From Thioclava dalianensis (GTDB lineage: Bacteria > Pseudomonadota > Alphaproteobacteria > Rhodobacterales > Rhodobacteraceae): a stretch of 64,000 bases of DNA. A program made the translations under genes and the position numbers. The stretch's first letter is position 1. Each line of letters begins with the position of its first letter. This document shows, piece by piece, positions 17,552-25,143 of this stretch. Location: assembly GCF_000715505.1 (NCBI RefSeq), contig NZ_JHEH01000005.1, forward strand, positions 1 through 64,000, given 5' to 3'. The notes under the pieces are model-generated. The model did not search any database. It was given only the letters and a program-made list of their open reading frames with translations, and was not told the DNA's origin.

Positions 17552-19192
17552 ATGGCCGAACCCGCAGAGGGACAGGGGATACCGACACCGGATGGTGCGA
17601 CCCAGATCATCGATACCGATTACGAAATCGGTCAGGACAATCTGGAGGGCAAACTCGGCCCTCTGGGCTTTGACATTCACAACCCGGTCTTCATGGTGTC
17701 CGCATTGTCGGTCATGGCTTTCGTGTTCTACGCGCTGGCCCTGCCCGAACAGGCGGGCGCTTTGTTTGGCTGGCTGCGCCCGTGGCTGACATCGACCTTC
17801 GACTGGTTCTTCATGTCGGCGGCCAATATCTTCGTGCTCTTCTGCCTGTTCCTGATCGTAAGCCCTTGGGGCAAGGTCCGGCTGGGCGGCAAAGAGGCCA
17901 CGCCCGATTTCACCTATATCGGCTGGTTCGCGATGCTGTTCGCAGCCGGTATGGGCATCGGCCTGATGTTCTTCGGGGTGCTGGAGCCGGTCTATCACAT
18001 GGCGGTCGACAGCCCGCTGGGCACGCCCTCGCCTTTTGATGCGAATGGCAATCTGATCCCGGAAAATGTGGCGCGGGCCAAAGAGATGGGCCTTGCCGCG
18101 ACGATCTACCACTGGGGCCTGCACCCTTGGGCGATCTATGCGGTGGTGGCGCTGGCACTGGCGCTGTTCTCCTATAACAAGGGTCTGCCGCTGACGATGC
18201 GTTCGGCCTTTTACCCGCTCTTTGGCGAGCGGATCTGGGGCTGGACCGGCCATGTCATCGACATCCTCGCCGTGTTCGCCACGCTCTTTGGTCTTGCGAC
18301 CTCGCTGGGCTTCGGCGCGCAGCAGGCCAATGCTGGTCTCAGCCACGTCTTTGGTGTTCCCAACTCCATCACCGTGCAGGTGATCTTGATCACCGTGATT
18401 ACCGGTGTGGCGCTGTTCTCGGTGCTGCGCGGGTTGGATGGCGGCGTGAAACTGCTCTCCGAGATCAATATGGGGATCGCGTCTCTGCTGCTGCTCTTCG
18501 TGCTGATCGCGGGTCCGACGCTGGCGATTGCCACCGATTTCGGCAAGGGTCTCGTGGCCTATGTGAAGGATGTCATCCCGCTCTCCAACCCCATCGGACG
18601 TACGGATGACGCCTATCGCGACGGCTGGACCGCGTTCTACTGGGCGTGGTGGATCTCTTGGTCGCCCTTCGTCGGCATGTTCATCGCGCGGGTCTCGCGT
18701 GGGCGCACCGTGCGCGAATTCATCACCTGCGTGCTGGTGATCCCCTCGCTCGTCTGCGTGCTCTGGATGGCCGTATTCGGTGGCGTCGCCATCGATCAGG
18801 TGCTCTCGAACCCAGCGACTTCTGCGGTCAAGGCGCAGGTGATCGACAACTACAACCCGCCGCTGTCGCTGTTTGCGATGCTCGAAGGGCTGCCGCTGTC
18901 CTCGATTACCTCGGTGATCGCCATCGTGCTGGTGATCGTCTTCTTCGTCACCTCGTCCGATAGTGGCTCGCTTGTGATCGACACGATCACGGCAGGCGGC
19001 AAGGTCGACGCCCCTGTGCCTCAGCGCGTGTTCTGGGCGACCTTTGAAGGGGCGGTGGCAATCGTTCTGCTGGTCGGCGGCGGGCTCAGCGCGTTGCAGG
19101 CGATGGTGATTTCCACCGGCCTGCCCTTCACGCTGGTCTTGCTGGTCATGTGCTGGGCGATCATCAAGGGCTTGCGATCAGAGCCCCGCTAA
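17552..19192 (+). CDS. BCCT-family betaine/carnitine/choline-type transporter
   Basis: 546 residues with about 12 membrane helices. The Gly-rich substrate helix is GMGIGLMFFGVLEPV, and the BCCT signature lies at WTAFYWAWWISWSPFVGMFIARVSRGRT. It takes up quaternary-ammonium or related compatible solutes with Na+ or H+. The C-terminal tail is short, unlike that of BetP, so strong osmosensing through the tail is not evident. A GGAGG ribosome-binding site precedes the ATG. The gene is downstream of the Usp gene and followed by a strong terminator. The substrate (glycine betaine, choline or ectoine) cannot be decided from the sequence alone. Confidence 0.92.
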   Translation: MAEPAEGQGIPTPDGATQIIDTDYEIGQDNLEGKLGPLGFDIHNPVFMVSALSVMAFVFYALALPEQAGALFGWLRPWLTSTFDWFFMSAANIFVLFCLFLIVSPWGKVRLGGKEATPDFTYIGWFAMLFAAGMGIGLMFFGVLEPVYHMAVDSPLGTPSPFDANGNLIPENVARAKEMGLAATIYHWGLHPWAIYAVVALALALFSYNKGLPLTMRSAFYPLFGERIWGWTGHVIDILAVFATLFGLATSLGFGAQQANAGLSHVFGVPNSITVQVILITVITGVALFSVLRGLDGGVKLLSEINMGIASLLLLFVLIAGPTLAIATDFGKGLVAYVKDVIPLSNPIGRTDDAYRDGWTAFYWAWWISWSPFVGMFIARVSRGRTVREFITCVLVIPSLVCVLWMAVFGGVAIDQVLSNPATSAVKAQVIDNYNPPLSLFAMLEGLPLSSITSVIAIVLVIVFFVTSSDSGSLVIDTITAGGKVDAPVPQRVFWATFEGAVAIVLLVGGGLSALQAMVISTGLPFTLVLLVMCWAIIKGLRSEPR

Positions 19193-19217
19193 GCGCGGCT
19201 CCGACACCACAAAAGAG

Positions 19218-19248
19218 AAGCGGCGGATCCCCCAAGGATCCGCCGCTT
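19218..19248 (+). terminator. Strong intrinsic terminator after the BCCT gene
   Basis: A 13-bp perfect stem (AAGCGGCGGATCC pairing with GGATCCGCCGCTT) with loop CCCAA. It may also serve the convergent minus-strand gene ending at 19288. Confidence 0.85.
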
Positions 19249-19287
19249 TGCATTTTGTCGCCTGTTAAACCGATCCGAGCGCGCGCC

Positions 19288-19812
19288 TCAGGCGGGCAGG
19301 TCATACTCCGCCACGATAGCCCAAATTTCCGCATTGATCGCGTGCATCTCAAGAAGCGCCGCGTCCATCTCGGCCAACGTGGCGCTGTCGAGCACGCTCT
19401 CCTCGCCGATCCTCAGACTTGTCTTGCGATCCGCAATCCGCATCTGGATCGTGCGCACCGGCCCACCATGCGCATCAAACGCATAGAGGCAATGGTTGAA
19501 GTGATTGCGCAGGCCAGAGACTTTCTTCATCCGGCCCGTCACCTTGATCACCCGCGCCCGTGCCTGATCCGGCACCGGGCAGGCTTCACGCTTGGACAGA
19601 CGCTCCACCAGATCGAGCCGCGCCCGTGTCGTGTTGAGCGTCAGGTGCAAGATCACCGCGGTTTCCTTGTCGGTCCCGGCAAGTCCCGCGATCAAGTGGA
19701 TCAAAAGGCTCTCTGTATTGGTCCAGGCATAGTTGATACGCCCGATCTGCATCAGGAACGCGTCAAACTCCGGCGGTGGTGCGGCCCCGCGCGGTGGCTC
19801 AGTGTCCGCCAT
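19288..19812 (-). CDS. Conserved hypothetical protein downstream of the LuxR regulator
   Basis: 174 residues, starting MADTEPPRG. It is predicted soluble and mostly helical, with segments such as RINYAWTNTESLLIHLIAGLAG and NTTRARLDLVERLSKRE, and no membrane span. I do not recognise a family with confidence; helical proteins of this size with a TESLL..HL pattern are often annotated as hypothetical. Its start overlaps the end of the LuxR gene by 14 bp, so the two are co-translated, and a role tied to that regulator or to the secretion cluster is inferred. The frame extends upstream to 20109, but that part is only the complement of the regulator gene. Confidence 0.65.
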   Translation of the reverse strand: MADTEPPRGAAPPPEFDAFLMQIGRINYAWTNTESLLIHLIAGLAGTDKETAVILHLTLNTTRARLDLVERLSKREACPVPDQARARVIKVTGRMKKVSGLRNHFNHCLYAFDAHGGPVRTIQMRIADRKTSLRIGEESVLDSATLAEMDAALLEMHAINAEIWAIVAEYDLPA

Positions 19813-20557
19813 GTCGGTGGAACCAGATGGCCGCCTCCGTCCGGTTCGATACGCCAAGCTTACCGATGATCCGGTGGATATGCAGCTTGACGGTATGTTC
19901 CGACAGGTTGAGCTGACCCGCGATGATCTTGTTCGGCTGACCCGATGCGAGCATCCCCAGCACCTCGGCTTCGCGCGGCGTAAGTGCCGTGAGTGGCTGC
20001 GGATTGTCGATTGCATCCCCACCGGGCATAGTGCTGAACCCGTTGATCGCGGAGAGCATCGGACGACTGCGCGCGAGCGCAGGCGCGATGTAATGCCCCC
20101 CCGAGACAACCATACGCACGATCAAAAGCCATGTCGTGAGGTTGAGGTTCATCGGCAGCAGGCTGATCTGACGCGAAATGATATGTGCGCCGTATCGCTC
20201 CATCAGAGCCCTGCCAAAGCTCTCGTCCTCATAGGCGATGGCAAGGCGCGCACGGCCAAGCCCTCCCTCTGGGTCTTGAGACAATGCGATCAGCCCTTCT
20301 GCATTGGATTCATCACTGACCAAAGTGCAGAGCTGGCCCTTCCCTTCCAGCCTCCCCTCTGGTTCCAACTGCTGTTGCAGCGCATCTAGATCCGACAGGC
20401 GCAGACTGGATGTCGGCGCCATTTCGGCATCCACTGTGCGTAAGACGGTTTCGGAAAACTGCTGACCTGACCCCAAGAAACAGATTGCAGTGGCGTCACG
20501 ACGATATTTTACACCCATTGGTGAGCCTATAAATTCACTCTTACGTAAACCATTCAT
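19799..20557 (-). CDS. LuxR/CsgD-like transcriptional regulator with a degenerate receiver
   Basis: 252 residues. The C-terminal LuxR HTH is clear (LTPREAEVLGMLASGQPNKIIAGQLNLSEHTVKLHIHRIIGKLGVSNRTEAAIW as a whole spans about residues 185-245). The N-terminal 160 residues look like a pseudo-receiver. They have no acceptor aspartate motif but keep the last-helix pattern LPMNLNLTTWLLIVRMVVSGGHYIAP, as in CsgD/VpsT-type biofilm regulators. The start at 20557 follows a GGGGGCC run and is preferred over the more distal 20641. The gene is divergent from the low-complexity secreted-protein gene across a 652-bp AT-richer spacer, which makes it the probable regulator of the type I secretion cluster. 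Confidence 0.8.
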   Translation of the reverse strand: MNGLRKSEFIGSPMGVKYRRDATAICFLGSGQQFSETVLRTVDAEMAPTSSLRLSDLDALQQQLEPEGRLEGKGQLCTLVSDESNAEGLIALSQDPEGGLGRARLAIAYEDESFGRALMERYGAHIISRQISLLPMNLNLTTWLLIVRMVVSGGHYIAPALARSRPMLSAINGFSTMPGGDAIDNPQPLTALTPREAEVLGMLASGQPNKIIAGQLNLSEHTVKLHIHRIIGKLGVSNRTEAAIWFHRHGGH

Positions 20558-21209
20558 GGTGGCCCCCTTTTCCAACCAAGAATTACCGACATCGTTCGGC
20601 TCCGGACCCTCCCCGAGCCCGATATAACGACCATAACACAATCGCGTGAGGCGTTCGTCGTCCTTTTGGTTTACATAGGCGTAACCGGCCCCCCCAAATA
20701 CGGACTACACAGTCAAATTCTGTGCAAAATGCGAAGGAATCAGAGCCAGAATCGGGAAGTATTAACAATTCGTTGCCCTTTACCCAAGGGAAACACCAAT
20801 ATCTTGTGGTTCTACCAAGTTTCATGCCGCGATGCAGCAATATGTAGCACCTTGCTAAAAAGCTGCGGTATTCCGCATACCCCTGAGGCCAAAAATCGCG
20901 AAAAATGATGCGAATCAACCCGTTATAGGGGCACCCATCGGCGCTATACCGAATTGCTAGCTAGGTCGAAACCGCTCGCTGTCACAGGATGGTGAAGTCG
21001 CAGCTGGGGGCTGTGATCCTTTCACATACTGACCCGGGCCATCGAGGCGCGGAGCCTCGCGAACCATCTCAGGTTTGCGAACTGGGGGCGGCTTGCCACC
21101 GGGCAGAATGGAAGGTCTCGACTGCCAAAACCCTCAAAAATCCGGTTCGGTCGACCCGTTTGAAAAATGCGTGACGGCTGCCGAACCCCGACTGACAGGG
21201 AACAATGCC
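20558..21209. promoter_or_regulatory. Long AT-rich divergent regulatory region
   Basis: 652 bp without a convincing gene, clearly AT-richer than its surroundings between about 20680 and 20960. It includes the palindrome TGCGG-TATT-CCGCA (20864-20877) and the pair GCAGC..GCTGC around it. The length and composition resemble the extended, multi-input promoters of biofilm genes (as at csgD/csgB), here lying between the LuxR gene and the candidate matrix proteins. An open frame reads through 21075-21209, but the residues before the ATG at 21210 look random. Confidence 0.5.
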
Positions 21210-22751
21210 ATGACGAAGAGAAACTCCTTCAATAACTGGGGTGATCCGAGCTCAAACCAGGATCAGGACCAGTCGCAAGACCAGCACGAGCATCAGGGCC
21301 AGCACCAAGCTGAAATGCAGGGTCAGGGCCAAGGTCAGATGCAGGGCCAGTATTCGTCCAACACCTCGGATTCCAACTCCGGCTCTGATGCCGGCGCAGG
21401 GGCTGGTGCTGGTGCATTGGCCGGGGCTGGTGCGCTTGCTGGCAGCGGTTCGGGCTCCGATGCGTCTTCGAGCTCCAACAGCAACAACCATAATGGCAAT
21501 GCCAACGGGAACCATAACGGGAATGGGAACGCGAACGGCAACCATAATGGCAACAGCAACGGCAACGCCAATGGCAACCTCAACGGGAACGCCAACTCCA
21601 ACGGCAACTTGAACGCCAACTCCAACTCCAACAGCACCGACACCACCACGACCACGATGACCAAGACCACGGTCGATGTGTCGGTCGATTTCAACATGGA
21701 AGGCTATGAGCCCTCCGATGACGATTTCGCCGATTTCGATCTGGCCAGCGGCGCCTCGATCGGTGACGTGCTGATGGGCAAAGGCGATATCAGCTACAAC
21801 CCGGGCGACGACATGAACCTGTCGAACATCCTCAAGGATGCGCTCAACGGTGCGGGCAACGATGTCGGCATGGTCAACGCTCAGTCCAACACGCTCACGG
21901 ACAATGACGAGCTGCACTCGGCCACTGTCTCCAATGACAGCACCTTCAAGGTTGACGCGGTGATCAAGGACAACTCGGCGACCTCGGATGAGGGCATCGA
22001 GGCGACCGGCGGCACTGGCGGCGACGGATCGGACGATCCTTCGGCCGATGGCGGCGCGGCTCTGGCCGGCGGCGGCATCTCGCTGGCATCGGGCGCAACC
22101 TCGTTCTCGGTGGCAGGCGCAGAAGGTGAAGGCGATGACGGCGGCGACGGCGGCGGCGGCTTCGGCATCGGGCTCGGCTCGGGCGTCGGCGCAGCCGGTG
22201 CGGGCGCGAATGACGGCGGCGCAGTTGCAGGGGCCAACGGCTCGGGCACTGACGACGGCGGCCATGGTGGCCATCACTTCAGCAAGCCGTGGAACAACGA
22301 TGACGACGGCGGCTCGGGCGGTCATGCAGAAGCCTATGATGGCGGCGCAGTGGCTGGTGCGATGGGCATGGGAGCCGGTATGGGCTCTGGCATGGGCATG
22401 GGCGGTGCCGGCGGTGACGGTGGCGACGGATACGGTGCGTCCGGTTCGGTTGCCTCGGCAACGGGCGGCTACTCGGAAGCCTATGGTGGCCAAGCCATTG
22501 CCGGTGACGGCGGCATGGTCATGGGCGGCAGCGGCGGCGATGCCGGCGGCCTCGGAAGCTGGGGTTCGGGCAATGGTGACGACGGGATCGTGACCGGCCA
22601 GTCCTATGCAGATGCCAGCGGCGTGGTCGATACCACCGCGTTCAACCAGTCGATCGTGATGGGTGCCAACGTGCTTGGCAACACCGTCGACACGACCGTG
22701 GTCGGTGGCTCGCTCACCTCGACCTATATCGGCGACGACGACGCAAGCTGA
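21210..22751 (+). CDS. Large acidic Asn/Gly-rich low-complexity protein, candidate type I secretion substrate
   Basis: 513 residues without a signal peptide. In order: a Gln/Asp/His-rich head (17-48, QDQDQSQDQHEHQGQHQ), an Ala/Gly block (61-82), an Asn/Gly tandem-repeat block (90-141), a Thr run, a more ordered segment (153-260) with QSNTLTDNDEL (225-235), and a long acidic Gly-rich tail (265-465) with repeated DGGAVAG / GGQAIAG units. The last 45 residues return to beta-type sequence ending in TYIGDDDAS. No RTX nonapeptides are present. The QxNxLxDxD motif is shared with the next gene's product, and the genes downstream encode a type I exporter, so I infer export as a matrix or surface polymer. 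The start was chosen at 21210 (MTKRNSF). Confidence 0.7.
   Translation: MTKRNSFNNWGDPSSNQDQDQSQDQHEHQGQHQAEMQGQGQGQMQGQYSSNTSDSNSGSDAGAGAGAGALAGAGALAGSGSGSDASSSSNSNNHNGNANGNHNGNGNANGNHNGNSNGNANGNLNGNANSNGNLNANSNSNSTDTTTTTMTKTTVDVSVDFNMEGYEPSDDDFADFDLASGASIGDVLMGKGDISYNPGDDMNLSNILKDALNGAGNDVGMVNAQSNTLTDNDELHSATVSNDSTFKVDAVIKDNSATSDEGIEATGGTGGDGSDDPSADGGAALAGGGISLASGATSFSVAGAEGEGDDGGDGGGGFGIGLGSGVGAAGAGANDGGAVAGANGSGTDDGGHGGHHFSKPWNNDDDGGSGGHAEAYDGGAVAGAMGMGAGMGSGMGMGGAGGDGGDGYGASGSVASATGGYSEAYGGQAIAGDGGMVMGGSGGDAGGLGSWGSGNGDDGIVTGQSYADASGVVDTTAFNQSIVMGANVLGNTVDTTVVGGSLTSTYIGDDDAS
21471..21635 (+). repeat. Asn-Gly minisatellite inside the secreted protein gene
   Basis: Imperfect 6- and 12-bp units built on AACGGCAACGCC / AATGGCAAC encode alternating Asn with Gly, Ala, His or Leu (NGNANGNHNGN). 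Units of this kind can expand and contract by slippage, so length variation between strains is expected. Confidence 0.7.
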
Positions 22752-22765
22752 TCCAAACAACGCGG

Positions 22766-22787
22766 CGCGCCCGGTCTTCCGGGCGCG
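22766..22787 (+). terminator. Hairpin after the Asn/Gly-rich protein gene
   Basis: Perfect stem CGCGCCCGG/CCGGGCGCG with loop TCTT, 14 bp after the stop codon and followed only by TT. It is more likely a partial terminator or mRNA-stabilising hairpin, which would allow more of the first product than of the exporter. Confidence 0.45.
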
Positions 22788-22933
22788 TTCGCACCCCGAC
22801 CTCCGATCGTCACCTGTCCGCGACATTGGAAGCCAAGACCAAGAAAGGGCGGGAACAATTGCGGCAGGGGATGCCATGTCGGGTGTGAAAGCCCCGATGT
22901 TGAGCCCCCCAAACCAGCAAGAGGGACCAGAAC

Positions 22934-25102
22934 ATGCTCGATCGTCATTCAGAGATTATCGCCCATTTCATCGGTGCCTTTCAGCAGACGACTGAGCAAC
23001 TCTCGGCGCGCCAGCAATATGACACGTTCCGCGCGATGCAGCTGGGTGAGACCCAGCAAGGGCCCCTGCTCAATGTCACCGTCCATATGTCTTCCGATTA
23101 CGCGTTGGGTGGGTTTTCCCCGGAACTCTCGCTCAAGCTTGAGGGCTTGCCGCCACGAGAAGCGCCGCAGCTGATCCACGAGATCGCCCTCTCCACACCG
23201 CGTGGCATGGCTTTGCCCGTCACAACCCCGCTCCAGCCGCTGTATCTCGCACCGTTTCTCGGCGCGAGCGCCGGGGTGGCCAGCGGTCCGACGCAATATC
23301 AGGTGGTGCTCGACGCCCCCTCCTCATTTGCCACATATACGTTCCAATCCAATGTGCTGCACGATGGCGATGTCATCGACATGGTGCCCTTCGAGCTGCC
23401 CGAGGCCTTTGAGGGCGGCTTCTCGCAGGCTGCAATCACCGGAAAGCTCGACGCGTTGAGCGATCTGGCCGATAGGCTGAGCCTTGGCGGCGGCGGCATT
23501 TCCAACCTGAGCATCGCAGATCAGGTGCAGGTTGTGAGCGACGCCATCGAGGCGCTCGACGGCGCCTCCGGCGCAGACGGGGCCGATGTGGTACTCTATC
23601 GCAAAACCAGTTCTGGACCAGATCCACAGCCCGAGGGAAGCAAGAGCGCCGAGGCCACGCCCACCGAGGCCCCTGCCCCGGATGCGTTCTCAGGCGCAGT
23701 CGTGATGGATGGCGTGTTCACCGATGCGGTGCCCACGACGCTGGCCGATCGGCTGGAGGCCCGCAATCCGCCCCAAGACGAAGAGCCCGAGCTTCTGCCC
23801 GGGCAGGTCCGCGTCGAGGGCGAGAGCGTGGCCGAGAGCAGCGCGGCGGGCCGGGTCGAGACGCCCGCAACGCCCCACACCAATGTCCCCGAAATCACCC
23901 AGAGCCTCGAGACCGGCGACAACCTGCTGCTCAATCAGGCGCAGGTCTCGCATAACTGGCTCGATGCGCCGGTGATCGCGGCGGCGGGCAGCGCGCATTC
24001 GCTCAGCGTGATCTCGCAGACCAATGTGATCCGCGATCACGACATCGGCGCGGGCGGCAAAACGCTGCATGCCGGGCTGGACGATCCGGCCTCGGCGGGC
24101 CACAATATTGCGACCCAGACCACCAGCTCTAATCCGGTCGATTTCCTCGCCCCGCGTCTGGCGGAGGGCGACACGATGATCGGGCTGGTGCGGATCACAG
24201 GCGACCTGATGATCGACAACACCACGGTGCAGGTCAATCAGGTCCATGATTCCGATATCGTCAGCTACAGCTTTGGCTGGCATCAGACCGAGATCTCGAC
24301 CGGCGGCAACACGGCGGTCAATCTTGAGACGCTGCTGCAGTTGGGCGGGCGTTTCGATGTCATTCTCGCGGGCGGCAATCTCATGCAGCTTACGATGATC
24401 GAGCAGATCAATGTCCTGCTCGATGACGATCTGTTCTTGGGCGGCGGGGGTGGCGCGCACTCGACTCATGACAATCTGGCCTGGAATGAGGCGCAGATCT
24501 CGCGGGTCGGGACCGATACCGCGACCGAGATGTCGGATCACTTCCAATCCGCGCTCAAAGCCCTTGGTGATCTCAGCAAACTGGGCGGCGGGCATGTCCC
24601 GAGCAGCGCGGAATTTGCAGCGGCGGCCAAGCTGCTGGGCGATCCGCTGATGAGCGGGCTCGACAGTCTGCGGGTGCTCTATGTCGAGGGCGATCTGATG
24701 ATCCGCGACACGCTCACCCAGATCAACATCCTGTCGGACAGCGATGTCGTCTCTGTGGCCCTGCCCGGTGACGACGCGATGCCCACGGTCTCGACCGGGG
24801 GCAACACGCTGGTCAACGTGGCCGCGCTCACCGTGAACGGCGTTGACAGCGCGGTGATGGCGGGTGCGGGCAGCTATTCCGACGCCGTGCTCTATCAGGC
24901 CGGGATGCTCGATATGGAGGGCGACAGTTTCAAGATGGCGGGGGCCACCAGCGCACTCAAAGGCGATCTGGCCTCCGAAGCCGTGGTCTTCTTGACCGAT
25001 GACGGCCCCTTCGGGCCGGACGCGTTCGACGAGGAGACACATTTCATACCCGATGCGGGGAATTCGGGAACGCTCGACGCTTTGCACAGCGTCCTCGCCT
25101 GA
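22934..25102 (+). CDS. Repeat protein with QxNxxxDxD motifs, candidate secreted partner
   Basis: 722 residues, without a signal peptide or RTX repeats. The N-terminal 205 residues are globular. A Pro/Glu-rich linker (225-320) leads to a beta-rich region. The motif Q-x-N-x-x-x-D-x-D followed by V/I/L occurs five times, at about 138, 362, 433, 491 and 596 (QSNVLHDGDV, QTNVIRDHDI, QVNQVHDSDI, QINVLLDDDL, QINILSDSDV). It is usually preceded by a GDLMI-type strand and followed by a STGGNT segment. The same motif occurs once in the preceding protein. The gene lies 42 bp upstream of the exporter gene. I infer a type I secreted adhesin, matrix or nucleator protein; no named family is recognised. Confidence 0.7.
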   Translation: MLDRHSEIIAHFIGAFQQTTEQLSARQQYDTFRAMQLGETQQGPLLNVTVHMSSDYALGGFSPELSLKLEGLPPREAPQLIHEIALSTPRGMALPVTTPLQPLYLAPFLGASAGVASGPTQYQVVLDAPSSFATYTFQSNVLHDGDVIDMVPFELPEAFEGGFSQAAITGKLDALSDLADRLSLGGGGISNLSIADQVQVVSDAIEALDGASGADGADVVLYRKTSSGPDPQPEGSKSAEATPTEAPAPDAFSGAVVMDGVFTDAVPTTLADRLEARNPPQDEEPELLPGQVRVEGESVAESSAAGRVETPATPHTNVPEITQSLETGDNLLLNQAQVSHNWLDAPVIAAAGSAHSLSVISQTNVIRDHDIGAGGKTLHAGLDDPASAGHNIATQTTSSNPVDFLAPRLAEGDTMIGLVRITGDLMIDNTTVQVNQVHDSDIVSYSFGWHQTEISTGGNTAVNLETLLQLGGRFDVILAGGNLMQLTMIEQINVLLDDDLFLGGGGGAHSTHDNLAWNEAQISRVGTDTATEMSDHFQSALKALGDLSKLGGGHVPSSAEFAAAAKLLGDPLMSGLDSLRVLYVEGDLMIRDTLTQINILSDSDVVSVALPGDDAMPTVSTGGNTLVNVAALTVNGVDSAVMAGAGSYSDAVLYQAGMLDMEGDSFKMAGATSALKGDLASEAVVFLTDDGPFGPDAFDEETHFIPDAGNSGTLDALHSVLA

Positions 25103-25143
25103 GGCGCGGGCACGGCTGAGAGACATTCGAAGGGGAGAGAGAC

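Noticed and set aside
21471-21635. A short tandem-repeat array that might suggest CRISPR.
   Set aside because: The units are 6-12 bp, imperfect, without spacers, and in frame inside a coding region. No cas genes are in the window.
22934-25102. An RTX calcium-binding toxin or adhesin.
   Set aside because: No GGxGxDxxx nonapeptides are found in either candidate substrate; the repeated motif is QxNxxxDxD.
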